NCBI GenBank assembly: GCA_021820805.1
Contig: JAKADF010000105.1
Span: forward strand, 1 to 8,940
From: Bacillota bacterium
GTDB taxonomy: Bacteria > Bacillota > Bacilli > Alicyclobacillales > Alicyclobacillaceae
DNA: 8,940 nt
Direction of reading: 5' to 3'
The translations under genes and the position numbers were made by a program. This document shows positions 1 to 6,550 of the stretch, one piece after another; the stretch's first letter is position 1, and the number at the start of each line of letters is the position of its first letter. The notes under the pieces were generated by a model. The model was not told the DNA's origin, made no database searches, and was given only the letters and a program-made list of their open reading frames with translations.

Positions 1-490
1 GCAGTGTTTCTCCGGTCTGAACGAGATCAAATATTCTGTCAGTAAGTCCGATAACTGCAGCAAGTTCAATCGATCCGCTAAGGGGTACAATTTCAATGGC
101 CTGTCCATGGCTGCGAAAATAGTTATCTGCCAGTTTTGGATATTTTGTTGCTACTCGCTCTGGACGGGTTTGCTTATTGCTAACAGGTCCCGCGACACAC
201 AGCTTGCATCTGGCAACACCTAGATCTAACAACTCATAAATTTCTTTATCGTCCTCAAGGAGAACATCCTTTCCGACAACGCCGATATCAGCAACGCCAT
301 ATGCAACATATGCAGGCACGTCTACCGGTTTAGCCAATAAATAACGGAGCTGCCCATAGCGTAAAGATTCAACTTCGAACACGAGCGCACGGCTTTCATC
401 TAAGTCATTAGGTTCTTCAATTCCAGCTTTCCGCCAAATTGGCAACAGTGCATCCAGAGTACGGCCTTTTGCAAGTGCAATCGTTAACAC
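1..490 (-). CDS. hisG: ATP phosphoribosyltransferase, catalytic subunit (HisG, short form), 3' end cut by window edge
   Basis: HisG condenses ATP with PRPP to give phosphoribosyl-ATP, the committed step of histidine synthesis in the cytoplasm. I translated the 163 codons present. They begin M(V)LTIALAKGRTLDALLPIW, the usual HisG opening; the middle has VADIGVVGKDVL, and the last visible residues, DLVQTGETL (about 155-163), match the family's PRPP-binding loop. About 40-50 residues should lie beyond the left edge if this is the usual roughly 210-residue short form, which needs HisZ for activity. The GTG start at 490-488 is chosen because the conserved N-terminus begins there and no in-frame ATG lies close by. 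It overlaps the end of hisZ by 7 bp. A GGGAG stands 13 nt upstream, a long spacing, so translational coupling to hisZ is likely (inference). Confidence 0.95.
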   Translation of the reverse strand, partial: MLTIALAKGRTLDALLPIWRKAGIEEPNDLDESRALVFEVESLRYGQLRYLLAKPVDVPAYVAYGVADIGVVGKDVLLEDDKEIYELLDLGVARCKLCVAGPVSNKQTRPERVATKYPKLADNYFRSHGQAIEIVPLSGSIELAAVIGLTDRIFDLVQTGETL

Positions 491-1575
491 GGTGCGCCAT
501 CATCTCCCTTCCAGGTTGAAGAGAGTAAGCCCGACTCTGTTTTTGCCGAGAGTACCCGTTCCAACTCAAATGTGAATCCTATTGCAGGTGCAGGTGCACC
601 AAACTGGGCAAGCAAGTCATCGTACCTTCCCCCAAGTGCAATAGGTGCACCAACACCAGGCGCAAATGCCTCAAACACAATTCCTGTATAGTAACTGACG
701 TCACGATGAAGGGTTAAATCAAATGAAACTTCATTTTTTATTCCGCGCATCTTAAGCGTATTTGCCAGCTCAACAAGCTCATGCCAAGATGACAATGCCT
801 TATCCAGCGCTTTTGTATTTTCTCTTTTTAGGAGTTCTGTTCGGAAAGTTTCTGGATTGTAAGGATTACAAGCGCGAAGTGCACGTAAAACATCTATTTC
901 GATGCCATCTTCCAAAATAAGTTGTCTAAAACCAACGTAGTCACCCTTTGTCAGACGCTCTAAAAGTGCATCAATAAGTCCTTCTGAGATACCTGACGCA
1001 AGTAAAAAGGAAGGAGCAAACAATGCATGACTCACAATGATTTGCGCATTTTCAATATAGAGTCTCGCAATTGCTGTCTGACACAACTGAATCATTTCAG
1101 CATCCACTAATGCGCCAAAGTCCCCCAGGAGTTCTACACCAACTTGAGTTGATTCTGCCGCTTTTCCACTTGCCCAGGACAAAGATGCAGGGTCATTCGT
1201 ACGACTATATACCCGTTCTGCATAACACCATCTGACAGGCCCTTTTCCTGCTGCAAGAATTGGTGCAGCCATACGTGCGATGGACGGAGTCATCTCAGGT
1301 CTAAGGGCAACAGCTTTGCCTGATTCATCAAACAATTGCACCCAATCATGCGCTTCACTTGCAGGACGAGCGCGAAGCAAAGTGTCCACATATTCAAATA
1401 TCCCGCTCGATACCAGTTCAAAATTAAAAGCATCAAAACAATTTAGAAGTTCTGTTTCAAGACGTCTACGTCGCTTCGCAAAGTCTGGATACCCATCTCG
1501 CATACCGACAGTCCGTCTTGCAAATTGGTTTAAAGTTGAACTGTTTGCATTATTTGTGCTGTTTGTATTATCCAT
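484..1575 (-). CDS. hisZ: ATP phosphoribosyltransferase regulatory subunit (HisZ)
   Basis: HisZ is a catalytically inactive paralogue of histidyl-tRNA synthetase that assembles with short HisG and makes it active and sensitive to histidine. The 363-residue product has the class II synthetase fold markers in order: GMRDGYPD (24-31), a motif-2-like block with LRPEMTPSIAR (91-101) and RWCYAERVYSR (115-125), and GGRYDDLLAQFG followed by AIGFTFELERVL (about 315-342). Length and lack of an anticodon-binding domain fit HisZ, not HisRS (over 400 residues). The N-terminal 15 residues are unusually rich in Asn, Ser and Thr and are probably disordered. The ATG at 1575 has a modest GGTGA 3 nt upstream. 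It is the first gene of the visible his operon, followed at once by hisG. Confidence 0.95.
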   Translation of the reverse strand: MDNTNSTNNANSSTLNQFARRTVGMRDGYPDFAKRRRRLETELLNCFDAFNFELVSSGIFEYVDTLLRARPASEAHDWVQLFDESGKAVALRPEMTPSIARMAAPILAAGKGPVRWCYAERVYSRTNDPASLSWASGKAAESTQVGVELLGDFGALVDAEMIQLCQTAIARLYIENAQIIVSHALFAPSFLLASGISEGLIDALLERLTKGDYVGFRQLILEDGIEIDVLRALRACNPYNPETFRTELLKRENTKALDKALSSWHELVELANTLKMRGIKNEVSFDLTLHRDVSYYTGIVFEAFAPGVGAPIALGGRYDDLLAQFGAPAPAIGFTFELERVLSAKTESGLLSSTWKGDDGAPC

Positions 1576-1627
1576 TTGTCACCACGTTTCCATATTCATT
1601 CCGACTTTGTGTCAAACTTTTATTCGT

Positions 1628-1648
1628 ATTATATAAACTAGTTATATA
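1628..1648 (-). promoter_or_regulatory. Candidate hisZ promoter -10 box overlapping an AT-rich near-palindrome
   Basis: On the minus strand a perfect TATAAT lies at 1633-1628, which would give a leader of about 45 nt before the hisZ ATG. No good -35 is found 16-18 bp upstream. The box overlaps a near-perfect palindrome at 1630-1648: TATAT, one unpaired A at 1635, AACTAGTT, ATATA. A TTGACA at 1615-1610 also exists but has no good -10 at the right distance. The palindrome could be an operator or only AT-rich sequence; the promoter call is tentative. Confidence 0.3.
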
Positions 1649-1759
1649 CACTTTAGTCACTCTCAAAGAAATTTTGCTTTAGTTCGCTAATACGCTAAAG
1701 ATGATGAGTTGATTTTACTGATTACTAAGCGATACGTCAACTACAAACAATAAAGAAGA

Positions 1760-1827
1760 GGCGATTTACACTTATGGCTTTTTGAATGGGTCTGATTTTG
1801 GTACAGTATGAATGGTTGTAAATCGTC
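1760..1827 (+). repeat. Widely spaced 11-bp inverted repeat upstream of fba
   Basis: The left arm GGCGATTTACA (1760-1770) and right arm TGTAAATCGTC (1817-1827) are complementary over 11 bp, with one G-T position (1761/1826), and are separated by 46 nt. The right arm overlaps the -35 and spacer of the best fba promoter candidate. The pair could therefore be two operator half-sites 57 bp apart centre to centre. If transcription starts further upstream, it could instead be the base of an RNA hairpin. It does not fit the CcpA cre consensus exactly. No poly-T tract follows, so it is not an ordinary terminator. Confidence 0.55.
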
Positions 1828-1843
1828 CTTTATTATTTAGAAT
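1816..1843 (+). promoter_or_regulatory. Candidate sigma-A promoter for fba
   Basis: TTGTAA (1816-1821, 4 of 6 to TTGACA), a 16-bp spacer, and TAGAAT (1838-1843, 5 of 6 to TATAAT). Transcription would start near 1850, leaving a leader of about 20 nt that contains the AGGGGTG ribosome binding site (1857-1863) 7 nt before the fba ATG. Other combinations upstream are weaker. Confidence 0.4.
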
Positions 1844-1870
1844 CGATGCTAATGACAGGGGTGTTGCTAA

Positions 1871-2938
1871 ATGATTGATAAAATCCGTTCTTATCTTGGT
1901 TCAGAAGCAAGTTACTACTTAGATTACGAAAGCAAAACCATACCTCAATCCAGGCTTACAACTCCATCACCTGAAACGGTGAGTGAAGTTTATGCCGCAT
2001 CAAACAGAAGCAATCAGGTTTTGCGTAATTTACAAGCACTCTTCAGCGCGGGCCGTTTAGCAAATACAGGTTACGTCTCCATTCTCCCTGTAGACCAGGG
2101 AATTGAGCACTCAGCTGGTGCGTCGTTTGCAAAGAACCCTGATTACTTTGATCCTGAAAATATTGTTAAATTGGCAATTGAAGGCGGCTGCAATGGCGTT
2201 GCATCGACCTTAGGCGTTCTTGCATTAACATCTAGGAAGTATGCACATAAGATTCCATATATCGTAAAAATCAATCATAATGAGCTTTTGACTTACCCAA
2301 ACAAATTTGACCAAATCCTCTTTGCAGACGTCCATCAAGCATGGGAGCTTGGCGCTGCGGGCGTCGGTGCAACTATCTACTTCGGCTCCGATCAGTCGAC
2401 AAGGCAGCTTCAAGAAATTAGTGCAGCATTTCATGAAGCACATGAACTTGGTATGTTCACGATTCTTTGGTGCTATCTTCGTAACCCGGCCTTTAAGAAA
2501 GACGGAGTTGATTACCATGTAGCGACAGACCTTACAGGACAGGCAAACCATATCGGTGTAACCATTGAAGCCGACATCATTAAGCAAAAGCTTCCAGAGA
2601 CAAACGGCGGTTTTAAGGCTTTAAACATGGGCGGCAGCAGCTACGGTAAAACAGATGAACGTATATATACTGAACTCACGAGTGATCACCCAATTGATCT
2701 TGCACGATATCAAGTCGCAAATTGTTATATGGGCAAAATCGGTTTGATTAATTCGGGCGGTGCTTCTGGCAAAAATGATTTTGCAGATGCCGTTAAAACA
2801 GCAGTTATCAACAAGCGTGCTGGCGGCATGGGCCTTATATCGGGCCGTAAAGCTTTCCAACGTCCAATGAAGGAAGGCGTAGAACTCCTGAACTTAATTC
2901 AAGACGTGTATTTGAGTAAGGATGTTACGCTGGCATAA
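1871..2938 (+). CDS. fbaB: Class I fructose-bisphosphate aldolase, DhnA/FbaB type
   Basis: This cytoplasmic enzyme splits fructose 1,6-bisphosphate into dihydroxyacetone phosphate and glyceraldehyde 3-phosphate (or joins them in gluconeogenesis) through a lysine Schiff base, without metal. The product has 355 residues, close to enteric FbaB (about 350). It carries the family blocks [17 protein letters not shown] (D75 in the first), [57 protein letters not shown] and [12 protein letters not shown] (phosphate binding). One lysine of the K238-Q-K240 pair should be the Schiff-base residue. The ATG is supported by AGGGGTG 7 nt upstream. This DeoC-like fold family differs from the zinc-dependent class II FbaA usual in Bacillus. 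The neighbours share no pathway with it. A lone gene with its own promoter region, it may be read through into the yjzC-like gene 99 bp downstream. Confidence 0.93.
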   Translation: MIDKIRSYLGSEASYYLDYESKTIPQSRLTTPSPETVSEVYAASNRSNQVLRNLQALFSAGRLANTGYVSILPVDQGIEHSAGASFAKNPDYFDPENIVKLAIEGGCNGVASTLGVLALTSRKYAHKIPYIVKINHNELLTYPNKFDQILFADVHQAWELGAAGVGATIYFGSDQSTRQLQEISAAFHEAHELGMFTILWCYLRNPAFKKDGVDYHVATDLTGQANHIGVTIEADIIKQKLPETNGGFKALNMGGSSYGKTDERIYTELTSDHPIDLARYQVANCYMGKIGLINSGGASGKNDFADAVKTAVINKRAGGMGLISGRKAFQRPMKEGVELLNLIQDVYLSKDVTLA

Positions 2939-3037
2939 CACAAAGTAACTTAAGCCCTCTAAAACTAGCCAATCGATCCATTGGGAAGGTCGTATATCTG
3001 CACTCGCCAGCTTCATACTAATCAAGAGGTGATGCAG

Positions 3038-3233
3038 ATGGGACAACATATGCGATTCGAGCCTGGGTGGGAAGTCCCAAATGACGGAGACTATATTGAA
3101 AGTTGGTGAACACCCGGACAGTGCTGGAATCCATAACCCGAACATCGTGCACTTAAAGAGGGGCGATTATTTTCCGCACACAACAAACAGAAACCGTAAA
3201 TGGACTAGGGTAAAACCACATAACACAAAATAA
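3038..3233 (+). pseudogene. yjzC: YjzC-like small protein gene, frameshifted by one base
   Basis: An AGAGGTGA ribosome binding site (3025-3032) precedes an ATG at 3038. The frame reads MGQHMRFEPGWEVPNDGDY-IE and then stops at TGA 3107-3109, after 23 codons. If one A of the run at 3099-3101 is skipped, reading continues as VGEHPDSAGIHNPNIV, HLKRGDYFPHTTN, RNRKWTRVK to a TAA at 3231-3233, giving about 64 residues. Both halves match my recollection of the YjzC-like family (about 60 residues, pattern MGQ..RF.PG..APN.G.Y.E.GE ... V.L..GD.FP ... R.W). Its function is unknown to me. The rest of the shifted frame is free of stops and keeps the family pattern, so the lesion is recent or an assembly/sequencing error. 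The gene ends at the shared terminator. Confidence 0.7.
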
Positions 3234-3275
3234 AAAATGTCCGGCAGTTGAATACTCTTCTGCCGGACATTTTTT
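3232..3275. terminator. Bidirectional intrinsic terminator between the yjzC-like gene and ctaB
   Basis: A perfect 16-bp stem, AAAAAATGTCCGGCAG (3232-3247) against CTGCCGGACATTTTTT (3260-3275), closes a 12-nt loop. The GC-rich core is flanked by six A on one side and six T on the other, so it should stop transcription in both directions. It overlaps the stop codon of the yjzC-like frame (3231-3233) and that of ctaB (3276-3274), so each convergent gene ends inside it. Confidence 0.93.
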
Positions 3276-4173
3276 ACTTGACTCCAACGACTAATGCCGC
3301 AGACATAATAGTTAAATACAACAAAGAAAAACCAAAAACTTTATTTGCCCAAGCAATATCATTTTTTGCGTATAGTCCTTGCAAAGCACGAAATATGTAC
3401 AGACCGCCAAGTACAAGTGCTGTAATAAGGTATAAGATCCCTTCAATGCCCTGAGTGTATAATAAAAAGGAAGCAGCCACCATGAGAATTGTGTATAAGA
3501 TAATTTGTCTTTTCGTCGCTTCAAAGCCCTTTACAACTGGAAGCATTGGTATTCCCGCGGCTCTATATTCTTGCACACGTTTCATTGCAAGGGGAAAGAA
3601 ATGCGGCGGCTGCCAAAAAAAGAACAACAAAAATACAAATAGAGCATCCAATCCCAAAATCCCTTTACTTCCTGCTGCGAAACCTACCAAAGGCGGCATT
3701 GCACCGGCGATTCCTCCGAGAACAGTACTTAATGTACTGGTACGTTTCAACCAGACAGTGTACACATACGCATACATAATGAGCCCGATAAATGCACAAC
3801 CCGAAGCTGCAATGCCAGATCCTGCTGCCAGAATCACAATACCTAAGGTACCAAGTGATATACCGAGGGTAAATGCTTCATTGGCAGTTACTCTGCCAGA
3901 TGCGACAGCTCTCTCTTTTGTTCGTTTCATTCGATGGTCAATATCACGATCAATATAATTGTTGAGTGCCGCACCCGATGCTACAACTAACGCTGTACCG
4001 ATAATGGTGGAAACGGTCGTAATGAAGTCCGGATGCCCATGGGCTCCAACCCAAAGCCCTGCAAAAGTAGACATCAAGTTTGCTGTAGTGATGCCAACCT
4101 TTGTTATAGAAATATAATCTTTTATCGATACCCTTCTATGCTTATTTTGAATTACTGCGTCAATAACAGCCAC
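3274..4173 (-). CDS. ctaB: Protoheme IX farnesyltransferase (haem O synthase, CtaB/CyoE)
   Basis: This membrane prenyltransferase of the UbiA superfamily adds a farnesyl group to protohaem, giving haem O, which CtaA may turn into haem A for terminal oxidases. With the GTG start at 4173 the protein has 299 residues and about nine hydrophobic segments. Family motifs are the first Asp-rich site NxxxDxxxD (N71, D75, D79) followed by RMKRTKERAVASGRV, then YTVWLKRTSTLSTVLGGIAGA, and WQPPHFFPLAMK. I prefer GTG 4173 to the ATG at 4182 because the ribosome binding site AAGAAGGG (4190-4183) touches the ATG but sits 9 nt from the GTG; the longer form would add three residues. It stands alone: no ctaA or cox genes are next to it here. 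It ends within the bidirectional terminator. Confidence 0.93.
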   Translation of the reverse strand: MAVIDAVIQNKHRRVSIKDYISITKVGITTANLMSTFAGLWVGAHGHPDFITTVSTIIGTALVVASGAALNNYIDRDIDHRMKRTKERAVASGRVTANEAFTLGISLGTLGIVILAAGSGIAASGCAFIGLIMYAYVYTVWLKRTSTLSTVLGGIAGAMPPLVGFAAGSKGILGLDALFVFLLFFFWQPPHFFPLAMKRVQEYRAAGIPMLPVVKGFEATKRQIILYTILMVAASFLLYTQGIEGILYLITALVLGGLYIFRALQGLYAKNDIAWANKVFGFSLLYLTIMSAALVVGVK

Positions 4174-4182
4174 TATAAACAT

Positions 4183-4194
4183 CCCTTCTTAGGG
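4183..4194 (-). promoter_or_regulatory. ctaB ribosome binding site inside a small hairpin
   Basis: On the minus strand ACCCTAAGAAGGGAT contains AAGAAGGG, the only Shine-Dalgarno candidate for ctaB, and its spacing decides for the GTG start at 4173. The same bases form CCCT-AAGA-AGGG, a 4-bp stem with a 4-nt loop that could mask the site. The stem is short, so a regulatory role is only possible. I find no convincing -35/-10 pair for ctaB upstream. Confidence 0.45.
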
Positions 4195-4279
4195 TTACAT
4201 AAGTTTGTTGCCTAAGAGGAAATATAACCGTCCAAGGCTGATTGCATGCATTAGAATGTGGACGTGCTGTTTTAAATAT

Positions 4280-4308
4280 TGGTCACATGCTCGGGACTCT
4301 AGTATAAT
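4280..4308 (+). promoter_or_regulatory. Sigma-A-type promoter for tagO
   Basis: TGGTCA (4280-4285, 4 of 6), a 17-bp spacer and a perfect TATAAT (4303-4308) point toward tagO; the start would be near 4315, giving a leader of about 60 nt. A second perfect TATAAT lies at 4326-4331 but has no -35 at a proper distance. Confidence 0.6.
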
Positions 4309-4374
4309 CAGCTTTAGTTAGCTTCTATAATTGATATGTTTGCTGTTCAAAAAATGAAAGGAAGTCTTTAATCA

Positions 4375-5337
4375 ATGCAAAATTGGTTGCCGGGGATAAT
4401 TGCATTCCTGATTGCATTTTTGTTAGTGCCTATCCTGCGAAAATATGCCTTACGCTGGCACTTTGTTGATATGCCAAATGCGCGAAAAATCCATCGTGAT
4501 CCGCTGCCATTACTCGGCGGTGTCGCAATTGTTGCTGGCTTTTTAGTTGCAGGATTCGCATTTTCAGCAATATCGGGAAATCTGCCAAAACCATATATCG
4601 GCGTCTTTATTGGAGCCGCAATTTTATTTGCTATTGGGCTGGTTGATGACTTTTATAAAACGCGAAAAAAAGATTTTTCAGCAGGTATTCGTTTCATTTT
4701 ACAAATTGTGTCTGCTACGCTGGTGGCATTATTTGGAGGCACCATTCGAGGCTTCACTTCTCCTATAGGACATCATGATTTTATGGCTCTTCCTGTTTCA
4801 CTTTCCCTCATCATCACCGTAGTATGGATTGTCGGGGTTATCAACGTATTTAACTTTTTGGATGGTGTTGACGGTCTTGCCGCTGGAATTGCTGCAATTT
4901 CGGCATGTACTCTCCTGTTCATTGCTATCCTGAAAGGTGACATAACGTCTGCTGTTCTTGCATCTTGTCTGATGGGCTCATCTCTTGGCTTTCTGCGCCA
5001 TAATTTTTATCCGGCGCGAATTATTATGGGGGATGCCGGGTCAACCGTAATTGGATTTTTGCTTGCGTCAATCTCTGTAATCGGCGCATTCAAATCTGCT
5101 ACGCTCGTATCCATTATTGTTCCAGTACTCGCACTTGGTGTTCCGATATTCGATGGTATACGTGTTGTTATCGAACGTGCCATTCAGGGGAAACCTGTAT
5201 ATAAGCCAGATCAAAATCATGGACACCACCGTCTATTAAAAGCGGGATTTTCTCAAGTACAAACAGTCGCGGTCATGTATATAGTCAGTGCCTGTTTTTC
5301 ACTTGCTTCAATGATTGTTGTCTTGCTTGCTCGCTGA
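4375..5337 (+). CDS. tagO: Undecaprenyl-phosphate N-acetylglucosaminyl 1-phosphate transferase (TagO/WecA family)
   Basis: This polytopic membrane enzyme transfers a GlcNAc (or related sugar) 1-phosphate from the UDP-sugar to undecaprenyl phosphate, priming teichoic-acid or other wall polysaccharide synthesis. The 320-residue product is mostly hydrophobic, with about ten or eleven segments. Family sites: DMPNARKIH (32-40) followed by LPLLGGVAI, the catalytic GLVDD (D91, D92), NVFNFLDGVDGLAAG (157-171, D163 and D166), MGDAGS (218-223), and the HGHHRL motif (282-287) that separates WecA/TagO from MraY. The start has AAAGGA about 12 nt upstream, a little long. The exact acceptor sugar cannot be told from the sequence, and no other wall-polymer gene is nearby. 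It has its own promoter and probably leads a two-gene unit with the methyltransferase. Confidence 0.9.
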   Translation: MQNWLPGIIAFLIAFLLVPILRKYALRWHFVDMPNARKIHRDPLPLLGGVAIVAGFLVAGFAFSAISGNLPKPYIGVFIGAAILFAIGLVDDFYKTRKKDFSAGIRFILQIVSATLVALFGGTIRGFTSPIGHHDFMALPVSLSLIITVVWIVGVINVFNFLDGVDGLAAGIAAISACTLLFIAILKGDITSAVLASCLMGSSLGFLRHNFYPARIIMGDAGSTVIGFLLASISVIGAFKSATLVSIIVPVLALGVPIFDGIRVVIERAIQGKPVYKPDQNHGHHRLLKAGFSQVQTVAVMYIVSACFSLASMIVVLLAR

Positions 5338-5389
5338 TTATTTGCGTTAACAAGAGTCGGCGATTTTTGATTTTAGAAAGGAAACACAC

Positions 5390-6550
5390 ATGCCTAACTT
5401 ACAACTAATCGCAACAAGTGCTATAGGCCTCGAAGCTGTAGTAGCAAGGGAACTGCATCAACTTGGTTATACAAATACCAAATCGTTTAACGGTTATGTG
5501 GAATTCACGGGAGATGTAAGCGCGATTGCGAGAACAAATTTGTGGATTCGGTCTGCTGACCGGATTTTGATTAAAATGGGCGAATTTGAAGCAGTCACAT
5601 TTGATGCCCTTTTTGAGCAAACAAAGGCGTTGCAATGGGAGAATTTTTTAGATGAGGACGCACGCTTTCCAGTCGAATGCAGAACCGTCAAATCTGTACT
5701 TTCAAGTGCACCCGCATGCCAAAGCATCGTAAAAAAGGCCGTTGTCGAAGCGTTAAAGCGAGCATATGACATTCAAGTATTTCCTGAGTCCGGCCCACTT
5801 TACGGCATAGAGGTCGCTTTACATAATGACCGTGCATTATTAACAATAGATACTAGCGGCCAAGGCCTGCATAAGCGAGGTTATCGGAAACTTACTGCAC
5901 TCGCACCTATCAAAGAAACGCTTGCAGCTTCATTAGTTTTACTAAGTCGTTGGCAGGGCCACCGTCCTTTTGCCGATCCGCTTTGTGGCTCAGGAACTAT
6001 TGCAATTGAAGCAGCCATGATAGGTCTTAATATGGCACCAGGGGCAAAACGAACCTTTGCATCCGAGGAATGGCCGCTCCTTTTCTTAAATGAATGGAAA
6101 CATGCGCGTAATGAAGCAGATGATTTGGTTAAACGAGATGCTAAACTAGAAATTTTTGCTTCGGACATTGATAGAGAAGTACTTTCCCTGGCAGAATACC
6201 ATATCCGTACTGCCGGGGTTGGCTCGCACATCAAGTTGACACAGAAGGATGTTGCCGCTTTTCATACAAACTTGTCCTATGGGTGCATTGTTACGAATCC
6301 TCCTTATGGAGAACGTTTATATGACAAAAAAGAAGTCGAACGCCTCTACCACAAAATGGGCAGGGCGTTCCTTAAAGAGGAAACTTGGTCCTACTTTATC
6401 ATCACTTCCCATCCCATGTTCGAAAAACTGTTTGGAAAACGGGCTGATAAAAAAAGAAAATTATATAATGGACGAATCCAAACCAATTTATTTCAGTACC
6501 TCGGCCCCTTGCCTCCTCGCCATTTTAAATCTGAGGAACAGCGGATTTAA
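5390..6550 (+). CDS. rlmL: THUMP-domain class I RNA methyltransferase, RlmL/YpsC family
   Basis: This family uses S-adenosylmethionine to methylate the exocyclic N2 of a guanine in 23S rRNA; E. coli RlmL acts on G2445. The 386-residue product has an N-terminal ferredoxin-like and THUMP region (about 1-160), the linker block LHKRGYRKLTALAPIKETLAAS, SAM motif I DPLCGSGTIAIEAA starting at D196, a second acidic strand FASDIDREVL, and the catalytic NPPYGERL starting at N303. It matches the stand-alone RlmL half, without the RlmK domain of the E. coli fusion. AAAGGA 7 nt before the ATG supports the start. The gene lies 52 bp after tagO with no terminator or clear promoter between, so cotranscription is likely. 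Its last 26 bp overlap the 3' end of the opposing alaX-type gene. The exact target base is inferred. Confidence 0.9.
   Translation: MPNLQLIATSAIGLEAVVARELHQLGYTNTKSFNGYVEFTGDVSAIARTNLWIRSADRILIKMGEFEAVTFDALFEQTKALQWENFLDEDARFPVECRTVKSVLSSAPACQSIVKKAVVEALKRAYDIQVFPESGPLYGIEVALHNDRALLTIDTSGQGLHKRGYRKLTALAPIKETLAASLVLLSRWQGHRPFADPLCGSGTIAIEAAMIGLNMAPGAKRTFASEEWPLLFLNEWKHARNEADDLVKRDAKLEIFASDIDREVLSLAEYHIRTAGVGSHIKLTQKDVAAFHTNLSYGCIVTNPPYGERLYDKKEVERLYHKMGRAFLKEETWSYFIITSHPMFEKLFGKRADKKRKLYNGRIQTNLFQYLGPLPPRHFKSEEQRI

Noticed and set aside
1579..1599. Mini-frame MNMETW on the minus strand ending just before the hisZ ATG
   Set aside because: No Shine-Dalgarno sequence and only six codons; no histidines, so no reason to call it a his leader peptide.
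1677..1700. CTTTAG / CTAAAG inverted repeat in the hisZ-fba intergenic region
   Set aside because: Six-base arms with a 12-nt gap are weak in AT-rich sequence and lie in no clear relation to a promoter.
1817..1830. CcpA cre site at the TGTAAATCG sequence before fba
   Set aside because: The match to the cre consensus needs a one-base insertion and the right half is not conserved.
2969..2984. CCAAT-CGATCC-ATTGG hairpin after fba as a terminator
   Set aside because: Only a 5-bp stem with no T-tract on either side; probably chance.
3455..3958. 167-residue plus-strand frame within ctaB
   Set aside because: Antisense shadow of a conserved membrane protein gene; composition shows no protein-like domain.
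4243..4250. TGCATGCA palindrome between ctaB and tagO
   Set aside because: An isolated 8-bp palindrome with no flanking symmetry and not placed at either promoter.
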